A stretch of 64,000 nt of DNA from Hyunsoonleella aestuarii (GCF_006148925.1 NZ_VAWB01000001.1:1330001-1394000), one strand, 5' to 3'. Shown: positions 29,252 through 39,053, counted from the stretch's first letter. Translations and numbers: made by a program. The notes: generated from the letters alone by a model not told the origin.

Positions 29252-30058
29252 ATGAAAAAAATACTACTTATAGTTTTTATAATAAGTACTTTGCAGCTGA
29301 CTTTTAGTCAGGAGTCAAGTGTATTAAAAGCAAATAATGAATCTGCATTTGGTGTAGGAGAATGGTTTAAATTCAAAATGAGTTATAGCGGATTTTTAAA
29401 AGCAGGAAATGCAACTTTAACTGTTAAAGATTCTAGGATAAATAATAAAGAGGTTTATCATGTAGTAGGCAAGGGATGGACAACTGGAATGATTAAATGG
29501 TTTTTTAAGGTTAAAGATAGATACGAAAGTTATTTTGATAAGCAAACCATAACGCCTTATAGATTCATAAGAAATATTGATGAAGGTGGTCATACAAAAA
29601 ATTTAGAAATAGATTTTGATCAAAAGGCTAATAAGGCCTATGTAAATGATAAAAAGCATAAAACGAAATCGGTTTTTGATACGAAACCGAATATTCAAGA
29701 TATGGTTTCAACTTTTTACTATTTGCGGAACAATTTAGATACTAGTAGTTTAAAGGTGGGTGATGAAGTTATGATTGATATGTTTTTTGATGGTGAGAAT
29801 TATGGCTTTAAATTAAAGTATTTAGGAGAAGAAACTATCAAAACAGATTTTGGTAATATAGAATCTTTAATGTTTCGACCTTATGTAATGGCAGGACGTG
29901 TTTTTAAAGAGGAAGAAAGTTTGACACTTTGGGTTACAAAAGACAAAAATAAAGTACCTTTGCGCATCAAGGCAGATCTCGCTGTAGGGTCGCTTAGAGC
30001 AGATTTAGAAGCCTTTAAAGGTTTAAAACATCCTTTTAGAATAGTTGTAGATAATTAA
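29252..30058 (+). CDS. DUF3108 domain-containing exported protein
   Basis: A 268-residue secreted protein with a signal peptide ending near residue 20 (LQLTFSQ). The body fits DUF3108: GEWFKFKMSYSGFLKAGNATLTV, TTGMIKWFFKVKDRYESYFD and a C-terminal LTLWVTKDKNKVPLRIKADLAVG. Proteins of this family are predicted beta-rich periplasmic or outer membrane associated; no activity is known. It precedes kynA by seven bases, so it is probably co-transcribed with kynA, the M23 gene and pgi, but no functional tie can be read from the sequence. Confidence 0.85.
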   Translation: MKKILLIVFIISTLQLTFSQESSVLKANNESAFGVGEWFKFKMSYSGFLKAGNATLTVKDSRINNKEVYHVVGKGWTTGMIKWFFKVKDRYESYFDKQTITPYRFIRNIDEGGHTKNLEIDFDQKANKAYVNDKKHKTKSVFDTKPNIQDMVSTFYYLRNNLDTSSLKVGDEVMIDMFFDGENYGFKLKYLGEETIKTDFGNIESLMFRPYVMAGRVFKEEESLTLWVTKDKNKVPLRIKADLAVGSLRADLEAFKGLKHPFRIVVDN

Positions 30059-30065
30059 AGGAACT

Positions 30066-30983
30066 TTGGACAAAAAAATAACCAACCAACTCAAAGAAAA
30101 ATACGATCAAATAGGTCAAGATGTTGAAACTCATTTAGAGGGGTTGCTTTATAGTAAACCTATTAATTATTGGGATTATATACAAACCGATGCACTCCTA
30201 AATCTTCAGGTGCCTCGCACTGTACTTCCAGACGAGATGGTGTTTATCATGTACCATCAAATCAATGAATTATTATTTAAGATGATACTTGGTGAAATCC
30301 GTCAAGTTGCTGAGAAAGATAAAGTTGATACGAGGCTTTTTACTTCAAAGTTAATGCGAATTAGCCGTTACTTCGACATGCTTACGTCATCTTTCAATAT
30401 TATGAGAGAGGGCATGGATGTTAATCAATACAATAAGTTTAGGACTACTTTAACACCAGCTAGTGGATTTCAGAGTGCTCAATATAGAAAAATTGAATTC
30501 GCTTCAACAGAATTAATAAATCTTATAGATAAAAGGTTTAGAAATACAATCAATCGAAATTCGTCGTACGAAAATGCATTCGAGCATTTATATTGGCAAG
30601 CAGCTGGGAAAGATTATAAAACAGGAAAGAAAACCTATTTATTAGAAGTGTTTGAAGAAAAATATAAAGAAGAGTTTATCAGGTTTACTCGTTTTTATAA
30701 TAAAAATAATTTATGGACAAAGTTTAAAAGTTTGCCAAAAGAAGCTAGAGATGATAAGGCATTAATTGAAGCTATGAGGCATTACGATTATACGGTAAAC
30801 ATAAAATGGGTCATGGCACACTACAATACTGCTAATCATTATTTAAATATTGGTGGAAAAACAGCCGAAGCCACAGGAGGAAGTGAGTGGGTAAAATACA
30901 TGCATCCTAAATACCAAAAAAGAATATTTTTTCCGGAATTATGGACAAAAGAAGAATTAGAAAATTGGGGAACAAACGTTTAA
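30066..30983 (+). CDS. kynA: Tryptophan 2,3-dioxygenase
   Basis: KynA is a heme enzyme that oxidises tryptophan to N-formylkynurenine, the first step of the kynurenine route. The 305-residue product carries the family segments INYWDYIQTDALLNLQVPR, DEMVFIMYHQINELLFKMIL (distal His), LTPASGFQSAQYRKIEFAS and KWVMAHYNTANHYLNIGGKT with the probable proximal His, followed by TGGSEWVKYM. The start is a TTG seven bases after the upstream stop; it gives the expected N-terminus. Its last 43 bases overlap the M23 gene in another frame. The other kynurenine-path genes are not in the window. Confidence 0.96.
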   Translation: MDKKITNQLKEKYDQIGQDVETHLEGLLYSKPINYWDYIQTDALLNLQVPRTVLPDEMVFIMYHQINELLFKMILGEIRQVAEKDKVDTRLFTSKLMRISRYFDMLTSSFNIMREGMDVNQYNKFRTTLTPASGFQSAQYRKIEFASTELINLIDKRFRNTINRNSSYENAFEHLYWQAAGKDYKTGKKTYLLEVFEEKYKEEFIRFTRFYNKNNLWTKFKSLPKEARDDKALIEAMRHYDYTVNIKWVMAHYNTANHYLNIGGKTAEATGGSEWVKYMHPKYQKRIFFPELWTKEELENWGTNV

Positions 30984-32260
30984 TTTCATTATTAGTTATT
31001 GGAATTTTCTTTATCGCTTGTAAAGAAGATCCTGAGTCCCTAAAAAAAGAAGAAATAGCAGTTATTGAGCCACAAGAAGTTTATGAGTTTGGTTTTAAAC
31101 TAAACGACTTTGTGGTAAAAAGAGATACCGTAAGAAGAGGTGAGAGTTTTGGTGAAATTTTAGAACGTAATAAAATAGGATATCCCAAGATCTTTCATAT
31201 AGCAGAAAAAACAAAGGAAACTTATAATATTGCACGCTTTTTTCAACAAGGGAAACCGTATACAATTTTGTGTTCTAAAGATTCATTAGAATTACCAGAA
31301 ACCTTCATTTATCAACCTAATAAAGAAGAATACGTTGTTATAAATTTTAAAGATTCCATTCACGCCTACACAAGTAGGAAACCTATTAAACACGTTGAAA
31401 AAACAGCTACTGGTATCATAAAAACGAATATTTCGGAAGCACTTGACGAACAAGGCTTAAGTCTAAGATTAGCTTATAAAATGGCTGATGAAATCTATGC
31501 TTGGACTATAGATTTTAGAAGATTGCAAAAAGGCGATCGTTTTAAAGTTATTTATACAGATAAATATATAGACGACACTATTTACGCAGGAGTTCATGAT
31601 ATAAAGGCCGCTTATTTTGAACATAATAAAGAACCGTTTTATGCTTTTGAATTTTTAACAGATTCCACTAAAGGAATTATCGATTATTTTAATGAAGAAG
31701 CCAAGAATTTACGTCGTGCGTTTTTAAAGGCTCCTGTTAAGTTTAGTAGAATATCATCACGTTATAATTTAAGACGCCGTATCGCAGTTTATGGATACAA
31801 GGTTAGACCGCATAAGGGAACCGATTTTGCCGCACCTATTGGAACACCAATTATGGCAACGGCCAATGGTACGGTTACAGAATCAAGAAGAAGAGGAGGA
31901 AACGGTAAGTATGTGAAAATTAGACATAATGCCACTTATGAAACGCAATATTTACACATGAGTAGACGCTTAGTTAATGTAGGAGATTTTGTAAAACAAG
32001 GTGATGTTATAGGAAAGGTAGGTATGACAGGAAATACAGGAGGCCCTCATGTTTGCTATCGTTTTTGGAAAAACGGAAAACAAGTGGATCCGTTTAAACA
32101 AAAATTGCCAGAAGCAAAACCCATTTCAGACTCCTTAAAAGTTAAATACCTAGACTTTATAAAACCTATTAAATATAAATTAGATAATATATTTTTTCAA
32201 CCTGAAATTATTAGCGAAGAAGAAAAAAATCAACCTATTATTTCACAATTAGATACATAA
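30941..32260 (+). CDS. M23-fold peptidase family lipoprotein with altered zinc site
   Basis: A 439-residue protein with a lipobox (FFIAC, Cys27) and a C-terminal LytM/M23 domain, the fold of peptidoglycan endopeptidases and their activators. The first zinc motif HxxxD is intact (H291-KGT-D295). In the second motif the usual HxH reads GPHVCYRFW, so His370 is kept but the last ligand is Cys372. Residues 55-110 resemble a LysM/OapA-like segment (VVKRDTVRRGESFGEILERN). It may be an inactive activator or use Cys as ligand. The ATG start lies inside kynA; a TTG at 30965 would also give a signal peptide. It is followed directly by pgi. Confidence 0.85.
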   Translation: MDKRRIRKLGNKRLISLLVIGIFFIACKEDPESLKKEEIAVIEPQEVYEFGFKLNDFVVKRDTVRRGESFGEILERNKIGYPKIFHIAEKTKETYNIARFFQQGKPYTILCSKDSLELPETFIYQPNKEEYVVINFKDSIHAYTSRKPIKHVEKTATGIIKTNISEALDEQGLSLRLAYKMADEIYAWTIDFRRLQKGDRFKVIYTDKYIDDTIYAGVHDIKAAYFEHNKEPFYAFEFLTDSTKGIIDYFNEEAKNLRRAFLKAPVKFSRISSRYNLRRRIAVYGYKVRPHKGTDFAAPIGTPIMATANGTVTESRRRGGNGKYVKIRHNATYETQYLHMSRRLVNVGDFVKQGDVIGKVGMTGNTGGPHVCYRFWKNGKQVDPFKQKLPEAKPISDSLKVKYLDFIKPIKYKLDNIFFQPEIISEEEKNQPIISQLDT

Positions 32261-33880
32261 ATGTCATTACCAAACATAAATCCAACCGATACTAAAGCTT
32301 GGAAAAATTTAGAAAAGCATTACAATGAATTAGAAACTGTCCACATGAAGAATTTATTTTCAATGGACAAGCAAAGAGCAGATAAGTTTACCATAAAATG
32401 GGACGATTTTTATTTAGACTACTCAAAAAATAGAATAACTGAAGAAACGATGTTACATCTTTTAAAGTTAGCCGAAGAGGTTAAACTAAAAGAGGCAATT
32501 CAAAGTCAGTTTTCTGGAAACATAATTAATCAAACTGAAGGAAGAGCTGTTTTGCATTCAGCATTAAGAGCACCAAAGTCTGCTGTAGTCAATGTAGCAG
32601 GTGAAAATATAATCCCCGAAGTTTATAATGTTAAGAGAAAGATTGAATCTTTTACAAATGATGTCATTGAGGGTAAAAGAGAAGGTTACACTGGAAAGCC
32701 TTTTACTCATGTGGTAAATATAGGAATTGGTGGATCGGATCTGGGACCAGCAATGGTTGTTGACTCACTGCAGTTTTACAAAAATCATTTAACTACTTAT
32801 TTTGTAAGTAATGTTGATGGAGATCATGTTAACGAAGTGATTAAAAAACTAAATCCAGAAACAACACTCTTCGTTGTCGTTTCAAAAACCTTTACCACTC
32901 AGGAAACACTTTCAAATGCTAACACTATAAAAGATTGGTTTCTACAATCAGCATCTAAAGAAGATATTGCTAAACATTTTGTTGCGGTTTCTACTAATTT
33001 AGAAGCGGTAAAAAACTTTGGAATAGACCAGAAGAATATATTTCCCATGTGGGATTGGGTTGGTGGTCGTTTCTCTTTATGGAGTGCAGTTGGGTTAACT
33101 ATTAGTTTAGCAGTGGGTTATAATAATTTTAATAGCCTTTTAAGAGGGGCTAATAAGATGGATGAACATTTTAAAAACACTGATTTTGAAAGTAATATTC
33201 CAGTTGTTTTAGCACTAATTAGCATATGGTACAATAATTTTTTTGGTGCTGAAACCGAAGCTGTAATACCTTATTCGCAATACCTTAATCAATTTGCAAC
33301 CTACTTGCAACAGGGAATTATGGAAAGTAATGGCAAAAGTGTTGATAGAAATGGCAATCAAATAGATTATCAGACAGGAACTATTATTTGGGGAGAACCA
33401 GGAACGAACTCACAACATGCCTTTTTTCAATTAATTCACCAAGGCACGAAATTAATTCCTGCCGATTTTATAGGTTTTGTAAAATCACTACACGGAAACC
33501 AAGACCATCAAGATAAACTAATTTCAAACTTTTTAGCGCAAACCGAAGCGCTTCTCAACGGTAAAACTGAGTCGCAAGTTGTTGACGAAGGTTCTAAAGA
33601 GATTATTGTCCCTTTCAAAATATTTGAAGGCAACAAGCCAACAAATACAATTTTTGTTAATAAATTATCTCCAGAAAGTTTAGGAAAATTAATTGCCATG
33701 TATGAGCATAAAATATTTGTTCAAGGGGTTATCTGGAATATTTTTAGCTATGACCAATTTGGAGTTGAACTAGGGAAGCAATTAGCCAATAAAATTTTAC
33801 AAGAATTTAACAGTGAAACTGTTAATAACCATGACTCATCTACTCAAAATCTATTGAATTATTATAAAGGTTTTATTTAA
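32261..33880 (+). CDS. pgi: Glucose-6-phosphate isomerase
   Basis: Pgi interconverts glucose-6-phosphate and fructose-6-phosphate; the latter is also the GlmS substrate. The 539-residue product shows [45 protein letters not shown] with the SIS sugar-binding loop, and [18 protein letters not shown] with the conserved Glu and His, plus a C-terminal KQLANKIL. It starts immediately after the M23 gene stop and is followed by a strong terminator, so it ends the DUF3108-kynA-M23-pgi group. Secure. Confidence 0.98.
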   Translation: MSLPNINPTDTKAWKNLEKHYNELETVHMKNLFSMDKQRADKFTIKWDDFYLDYSKNRITEETMLHLLKLAEEVKLKEAIQSQFSGNIINQTEGRAVLHSALRAPKSAVVNVAGENIIPEVYNVKRKIESFTNDVIEGKREGYTGKPFTHVVNIGIGGSDLGPAMVVDSLQFYKNHLTTYFVSNVDGDHVNEVIKKLNPETTLFVVVSKTFTTQETLSNANTIKDWFLQSASKEDIAKHFVAVSTNLEAVKNFGIDQKNIFPMWDWVGGRFSLWSAVGLTISLAVGYNNFNSLLRGANKMDEHFKNTDFESNIPVVLALISIWYNNFFGAETEAVIPYSQYLNQFATYLQQGIMESNGKSVDRNGNQIDYQTGTIIWGEPGTNSQHAFFQLIHQGTKLIPADFIGFVKSLHGNQDHQDKLISNFLAQTEALLNGKTESQVVDEGSKEIIVPFKIFEGNKPTNTIFVNKLSPESLGKLIAMYEHKIFVQGVIWNIFSYDQFGVELGKQLANKILQEFNSETVNNHDSSTQNLLNYYKGFI

Positions 33881-33910
33881 AAACCTAACAATATTGTTGC
33901 GATTTGCAGG

Positions 33911-33946
33911 AAAAGCTGTTAATATGAAAATGTTAACAGCTTTTTT
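33911..33946 (+). terminator. Intrinsic terminator after pgi
   Basis: Perfect 12-base arms AAAAGCTGTTAA and TTAACAGCTTTT around a ten-base loop, followed by a T-run. Confidence 0.85.
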
Positions 33947-33953
33947 AGTTATC

Positions 33954-34014
33954 AACAATTGTTAAATTTATTAACATGTACTTAACGGTAATAAGCCCAA
34001 TATACTTATTTTTG
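33954..34014 (+). promoter_or_regulatory. Putative promoter and operator region for TonB receptor module 1
   Basis: The palindrome AACAATTGTT (33954-33963) partly overlaps a second repeat, GTTAA-N5-TTAAC (33961-33975). A -7 box TATTTTTG (34007-34014) follows, 43 bases before the receptor ATG. The -7 box fits TAnnTTTG; no -33 TTG lies at the usual distance, which could mean an activator or repressor site takes part. Confidence 0.4.
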
Positions 34015-34057
34015 CCTTGACTAATTTCAATTAATTAATTAATTCTTTTCTAATATT

Positions 34058-36631
34058 ATGAAAAAAACTACTCATTTTTTAATGGTAGTTTCAGTGCTAT
34101 TATTTACTGTTACTGCTATGTCTCAAAGTACTATTACAGGTACATTATTAGAGGCCAAAACGAGCATTCCACTTCTTGGAGCTAATGTTATTGAAAAAGG
34201 AACCTCGAATGGGGTCACATCAGATTTTGATGGAAACTTTTCAATTACAACACAAAACTCGACAGGAGAACTCGTAATTACTTATGTAGGTTATACAACC
34301 AAAACTATTGCTTTTACTGGGGACATGACCTTAGGTAGTGTAGAACTTGAATCAAGCCAAGTAGGACTTGATGAAGTTCAGATAATTGCCTCTGTTGCAG
34401 TTGATAGAAAAACACCTGTAGCAGTTTCAACAATTAGATCTGCAGATATTGAGTTAAAATTGGGTACTCAAGAATTTCCAGAAATTTTAAAATCAACACC
34501 TGGTGTTTATGCAACCAAAGCTGGAGGTGGATTTGGAGATGGTAGAATAAACCTTCGTGGATTTAATTCTGAAAATGTAGCAGTCATGATTAATGGAGTT
34601 CCTGTTAATGATATGGAGAATGGTCGAGTATTTTGGTCAAATTGGGCTGGGTTATCTGATGTTACGAGTTCTATGCAAGTTCAAAGAGGACTTGGGGCTT
34701 CTAAGGTCGCTGTGCCTTCTATTGGTGGTACTATTAACATCGTATCTAAAACTACAGATGTTGAAGAAGGAGGTAATGTTTATACAACTTTAGCCAATGA
34801 CGGTTATTTGAAATATGGATTCACATATTCAACTGGGTTAAATGATAAAGGATTTGCTGCAACCATTTCTGGATCTAAAACAGAAGGGGATGGTTATGTT
34901 GATGGTACAGAGTTTACGGGGATATCTTATTTTATAAACCTATCTAAAGAGTTTAATGATCAGCACACATTGTCATTTACAGCTTTTGGAGCAAAACAGC
35001 GCCATGGACAAAGACAGAATAGGCAGTTAATTGAAACATTTAGACAGAGTGAGAGAGGTATAAAATATAATCAAGATTGGGGTTATAAAAATGGTCAAGT
35101 AACACACATTGAGGACAATTTTTATCATAAACCTCAGATTTCATTAAATCATTATTGGACTATAAGTGACAAATCTAGCCTTTCAACTGCAGCATACGTG
35201 TCTTTTGGATCTGGTGGAGGCGGAGGAACCTTAGGGAGTGACTTAGAGGCTACTGGATTTGAAGGTGATGGTCGTTCTAAATTCACAAGTCCTGATTATA
35301 GAATTGGAAATTTTGGCCCTTTAGATTTTGATAGAATTGTAGATGAAAATAAATCGAATGGGGCATTCGGTTCATCTGCAGCATTAAGGGCTTCGAGAAA
35401 TGATCATAACTGGTACGGCGTTTTATCCACATTTAAAACAGATCTTAACGATAATTTAGTTTTATTAGCAGGGTTAGACTTTAGAGACTATAAAGGAATT
35501 CACTTTAGAGAAGTTACCGATTTATTAGGCGGACAGTTTATAATAAATGATGATAATGAAAATAATCCTTTATTTGCTGCACAAGTAGGAGACAAGGTAG
35601 ATTATCATGATGAAGGTTTTGTAGGTTGGTTAGGTGGTTTTGGCCAATTAGAATATTCTAAAGATAAATGGGCAGGATTTGTTTCTTTATCAGTTTCTAA
35701 TACATCTTATAAGAGAAAAGATTATTTCAGCCACGACTTATCTGTTAATCCAGAGCTTTTTGAATCAGACAGATATAATTTCTTTGGATTTGGTGTAAAA
35801 GGAGGTGCAAATTATAATATCGACGATAATCATAATGTATTTGCAAATCTTGGATATTTTGAAAGAGCAGCGTTTTTCGATGCAGTATTCTATAATTTTA
35901 ACAACGAAGATGTCAATCCTGACGCAGAAAACCAAAAGATTACGAGTTATGAAATAGGCTATGGTTTCAGAGGAGAAAAATTATCTGCTAATATAAACTT
36001 ATATAGAACAGCTTGGAGAGATAGAACAGAAACTGAGACTTTCCAATTAAGTCCTGAAGAAGATGGTATTGCGAATATTTTAGGAGTTAATGCAATTCAT
36101 CAAGGTATCGAGTTAGATTTTGTTTATAGACCAACCGATAAATTAAGAATTAATGGTATGGCATCTTTCGGTGATTGGAGATGGGAAAATGATGTACTTG
36201 GAGTACAAATATTTAATGAAGCTCAAGAGGTTGTCGAAACAGTGGATCTTTATATTTCAGACCTTCATGTTTCTGATGCTGCTCAAACGACCTTTGCATT
36301 AGGGATGAATTATAAATTAGGTCCAGAAACAAATATAGTTGTAGATTATAATTATTTTGCCGATATCTATGCAGATTTCGATCCTAGTGATCGAGGTGAA
36401 CCAGGTCCGGACGCTTGGAAAATGCCAGATTATGGTGTTTTTGATGTTGTTATGCGACACGGATTCCAATTTGGACCGTTTGATGCTCAATTAACAGGGC
36501 GAATTAACAACTTATTCAATACAGAATATATTGCAGATGCAGATGATGGCAATGGTTCTTTAGCACAAACAGCTTTAGTATACTATGGCTTTGGTAGAAC
36601 CTTTAGTGTTGGTGCAAAATTTAATTTTTAA
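34058..36631 (+). CDS. TonB-dependent receptor, module 1
   Basis: An 857-residue outer membrane receptor. It has a signal peptide to about residue 23 (AMSQ), a CarboxypepD_reg-like domain (24-108; STITGTLLEAKTSIPLLGANV, TSDFDGNFSI), a plug (GVYATKAGGGFGDGRINLRG, INGVPVNDMENGRVFW, GTINIVSKTTD) and a barrel. It is paralogous to the receptor 3.6 kb downstream: compare NGRVFWSNWAGLSDV with NGRPQWSNWGGLNDV and LNHYWTISDKSSL with LNHYWDLNSKTTL. A lipoprotein gene follows 12 bases later. The imported substrate is unknown. Confidence 0.93.
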   Translation: MKKTTHFLMVVSVLLFTVTAMSQSTITGTLLEAKTSIPLLGANVIEKGTSNGVTSDFDGNFSITTQNSTGELVITYVGYTTKTIAFTGDMTLGSVELESSQVGLDEVQIIASVAVDRKTPVAVSTIRSADIELKLGTQEFPEILKSTPGVYATKAGGGFGDGRINLRGFNSENVAVMINGVPVNDMENGRVFWSNWAGLSDVTSSMQVQRGLGASKVAVPSIGGTINIVSKTTDVEEGGNVYTTLANDGYLKYGFTYSTGLNDKGFAATISGSKTEGDGYVDGTEFTGISYFINLSKEFNDQHTLSFTAFGAKQRHGQRQNRQLIETFRQSERGIKYNQDWGYKNGQVTHIEDNFYHKPQISLNHYWTISDKSSLSTAAYVSFGSGGGGGTLGSDLEATGFEGDGRSKFTSPDYRIGNFGPLDFDRIVDENKSNGAFGSSAALRASRNDHNWYGVLSTFKTDLNDNLVLLAGLDFRDYKGIHFREVTDLLGGQFIINDDNENNPLFAAQVGDKVDYHDEGFVGWLGGFGQLEYSKDKWAGFVSLSVSNTSYKRKDYFSHDLSVNPELFESDRYNFFGFGVKGGANYNIDDNHNVFANLGYFERAAFFDAVFYNFNNEDVNPDAENQKITSYEIGYGFRGEKLSANINLYRTAWRDRTETETFQLSPEEDGIANILGVNAIHQGIELDFVYRPTDKLRINGMASFGDWRWENDVLGVQIFNEAQEVVETVDLYISDLHVSDAAQTTFALGMNYKLGPETNIVVDYNYFADIYADFDPSDRGEPGPDAWKMPDYGVFDVVMRHGFQFGPFDAQLTGRINNLFNTEYIADADDGNGSLAQTALVYYGFGRTFSVGAKFNF

Positions 36632-36643
36632 AAAATATTGAAA

Positions 36644-38509
36644 ATGAAAAGAATACTAATTTTTTTAACAGTTCTAGGAGTTGCCTTTACTGGGTGTAAT
36701 CCTAATGAAGATATTTATAAAGTAATAGATGCTCAAGAAAATGCTATTGCGGGTGAGGCAAGTTATACCTTAACTAGTGAAGACTACGACGAACTAGAGT
36801 TAAACTTTGGTAGCTTTAGCTCTGAAGATGATGCTAAAGCGATGTTACCTTCATTTTTAGATGGCTTATATCCAACATGGGGTAATGGTTCGGCCGTAAC
36901 AGTTGGTTATAAATTATATATAGGTAATGCTGAAGGCGTAAGTGATTACTCTGGTGCTGAAAGTTACTATTTCTCTGAATCAGATTATGCATTAAGTGGT
37001 AGTAACGTGTCAGGTTTTTATCCAGATGTAACTGCTTCAGATTATATAGCTGATATTCTTGAATCTAATGTTATGACTCCCGTGGACGGACAAATAGTAT
37101 TAGCGCGTTATGTTCAATATACAGAGGAGCCAAATGTTTCAATATCTACTAATTACAATTTGGATGATAATTTGGATTATGGTGGTTCTGCTGGAGATTT
37201 AACAAGTGTTAGTGGTGGAGAATGGGAAGCTCATTCAGGCGCTGGCAGCGGTCCAATAGGATATGATATTGCTAGTTTATCAATGACAGACTATCCATCG
37301 TCGGGTATAGGCGGATCTTTAACGGTAGACGGTTCGGGTTCTGAGGATGTAACAAATTGGTTTAGTGAGATTTCATCAGGTAAAGTATATGCAAGTACTT
37401 TGGTGAATTTAAGTGCGGTAAGTACAGGAACATATACTTTCCATATGAGAGATGATGATTTTGCAGTGGGTTATGTTGCAAGGGTTGGAGCAATGGATGA
37501 TGGTTCTGGAAAAGTTTTATTTGGAATTGGAGCAAGCTCAAGTTCTTTAACATATGGAACAACCCCATTTGATTTAAATACTACCTATTTGTTAGTTTCT
37601 TCTTACGATATAGCTACGGGAGTATCAAACTTATATGTTTTATCTACTGCTGAATCAACTGAGCCAATGACACCTGAAGCTACAAATTCTGGGTCTCCAG
37701 GTGCAATTATATCTGGTATTTCGATTCGTCAAGGCAGTGGAGGACCTACCGGCTCATTCGATGGTATTCGTGTTGCAACTTCTTGGAGTGCTATTATGGA
37801 GAACGACGTTGCAGAACTTGTTGAAGGTAATAAAATTAATGTTGAAACATTTTATACATTTGATGGTAGTGAGTGGGAAGCTACTGAAGGAGTTTATTTT
37901 GTTCAAGATTCAGATTTTGATTCAATGGGTGAAGAGTTTGGTCAACCTGGGCGATTTAATAACTTTGGAAGTTCAACACCAGCAGAAGATTATTTGCCAA
38001 CCTTCTTAAGTCTAACTGCTCCTTGGGCTTATGGACAGGAAGAAGATGAGGTAATAATGGTATACGACTATTTTTCTAGTTCTAGTGGTGCGCAGATTCG
38101 TGGAAATCGTTATACCTTTACAAATGGTGCTTGGGAGCCACATTTATCTACAATTGATACATCTTTACAGTTTGGACATGACGGAAATTCTTGGGTACCT
38201 GACAACACGATTAGATATACCTTTACGGGTGCAGATGTTACGTTTATTTCAAATGCCTTTATTGAAATATACCCTGGACCAGCTGACAATGTAGGGTTCT
38301 TTGGTAGCTTCGACAGACGATCTGGAAGTTCTAATTTCTGGAGTGACGAGATGTTGCTAGAAGCTTTTAATGCGCTACTTGAGAGTGGTGGTTTTGTAAC
38401 AGACGAAGAGCAAAAATATGTCCTTACATTCGTTATATACAATGGATCAACAACCAATGAAACCAAAAGCGTTATAAAGCTTAATGGTGAATGGGTTTAT
38501 CAAGAATAA
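36644..38509 (+). CDS. Receptor-linked lipoprotein with an apparent LamG/ConA-like inserted domain
   Basis: A 621-residue predicted lipoprotein: MKRILIFLTVLGVAFTGC with Cys18 and then an acidic stretch. A TTG six bases upstream is an unlikely start. Residues about 25-165 and 395-621 look like parts of one beta-rich domain. Between them (about 180-390) lies a segment typical of concanavalin A/LamG-like folds (GKVYASTLVNLSAVSTGTYT, LNTTYLLVSSYDIATGVSNL), suggesting a carbohydrate- or polymer-binding module set into a host domain. It sits in the same operon as the receptor and probably is its surface partner, but it has no SusD signature. Function is not known. Confidence 0.75.
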   Translation: MKRILIFLTVLGVAFTGCNPNEDIYKVIDAQENAIAGEASYTLTSEDYDELELNFGSFSSEDDAKAMLPSFLDGLYPTWGNGSAVTVGYKLYIGNAEGVSDYSGAESYYFSESDYALSGSNVSGFYPDVTASDYIADILESNVMTPVDGQIVLARYVQYTEEPNVSISTNYNLDDNLDYGGSAGDLTSVSGGEWEAHSGAGSGPIGYDIASLSMTDYPSSGIGGSLTVDGSGSEDVTNWFSEISSGKVYASTLVNLSAVSTGTYTFHMRDDDFAVGYVARVGAMDDGSGKVLFGIGASSSSLTYGTTPFDLNTTYLLVSSYDIATGVSNLYVLSTAESTEPMTPEATNSGSPGAIISGISIRQGSGGPTGSFDGIRVATSWSAIMENDVAELVEGNKINVETFYTFDGSEWEATEGVYFVQDSDFDSMGEEFGQPGRFNNFGSSTPAEDYLPTFLSLTAPWAYGQEEDEVIMVYDYFSSSSGAQIRGNRYTFTNGAWEPHLSTIDTSLQFGHDGNSWVPDNTIRYTFTGADVTFISNAFIEIYPGPADNVGFFGSFDRRSGSSNFWSDEMLLEAFNALLESGGFVTDEEQKYVLTFVIYNGSTTNETKSVIKLNGEWVYQE

Positions 38510-38531
38510 TAATAGTTAAATATTATAAAAT

Positions 38532-38562
38532 AAAAACCGCTTCAATTAGAAGCGGTTTTTTT
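38532..38562 (+). terminator. Intrinsic terminator after the module 1 lipoprotein
   Basis: Perfect 12-base arms AAAAACCGCTTC and GAAGCGGTTTTT with a five-base loop and a T-run. Confidence 0.9.
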
Positions 38563-38576
38563 ATGCATTAAATTAT

Positions 38577-38584
38577 TACATTTG
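38577..38584 (+). promoter_or_regulatory. Putative -7 box for the module 1 membrane protein
   Basis: TACATTTG matches TAnnTTTG and lies 27 bases before the ATG at 38612. A longer frame that begins at the TTG inside this box is therefore unlikely to be real. Confidence 0.45.
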
Positions 38585-38611
38585 TTCAACATAACTAATT
38601 TAATTAAAACA

Positions 38612-39052
38612 ATGTATAGTACAGTTCAAATATTACACTCTTATTGGGCATATTTAGTCTTGTTAATTTTAATATTAGCAGCTGGTAATGCTGTAGTTAA
38701 ATCTATTGGAGGGAAAGAATACGAGGCTAAAGACTTTAGAATTTCATTATTCACCTTAATCGTTTCGCATCTTCAATTACTAATTGGACTGGTTTTGTAT
38801 TTTGTGTCTCCACGTTTAAGTCTGTTTAGTGAGTTAGGGATGGGTGAAATCATGAAAGATTCTGTTAATAGGTTATATCTAGTAGAACACCCATTAATAA
38901 ACATTATAGCTATTGCTTTAATAACTATAGGTTATTCAAAACATAAAAAGAAGTTAACGTCAAAAGCTAAGTTAAAGACTATTGCTATTTTCTATAGTAT
39001 TGCTTTGGTGTTGTTTTTATCGAGAATTCCATGGAGTGCTTGGTTGGGCTAA
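38612..39052 (+). CDS. Four-helix integral membrane protein, module 1
   Basis: A 146-residue membrane protein with four hydrophobic segments (about 12-28, 44-66, 94-108, 121-137). Histidines lie at or near membrane segments: His9 (LHSYW), His53 (VSHLQ) and His93 (EHPL). Such a layout resembles small cytochrome b-type proteins, but heme binding cannot be shown from this. It starts at the ATG of MYSTVQILH. A strong terminator separates it from the lipoprotein gene and a bidirectional one separates it from the convergent EEP gene. Function unknown. Confidence 0.7.
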   Translation: MYSTVQILHSYWAYLVLLILILAAGNAVVKSIGGKEYEAKDFRISLFTLIVSHLQLLIGLVLYFVSPRLSLFSELGMGEIMKDSVNRLYLVEHPLINIIAIALITIGYSKHKKKLTSKAKLKTIAIFYSIALVLFLSRIPWSAWLG

Positions 39053-39053
39053 T

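Noticed and set aside
38110-38466. 118-codon open frame on the minus strand
   Set aside because: Antisense to the module 1 lipoprotein gene, with no family features or start context.
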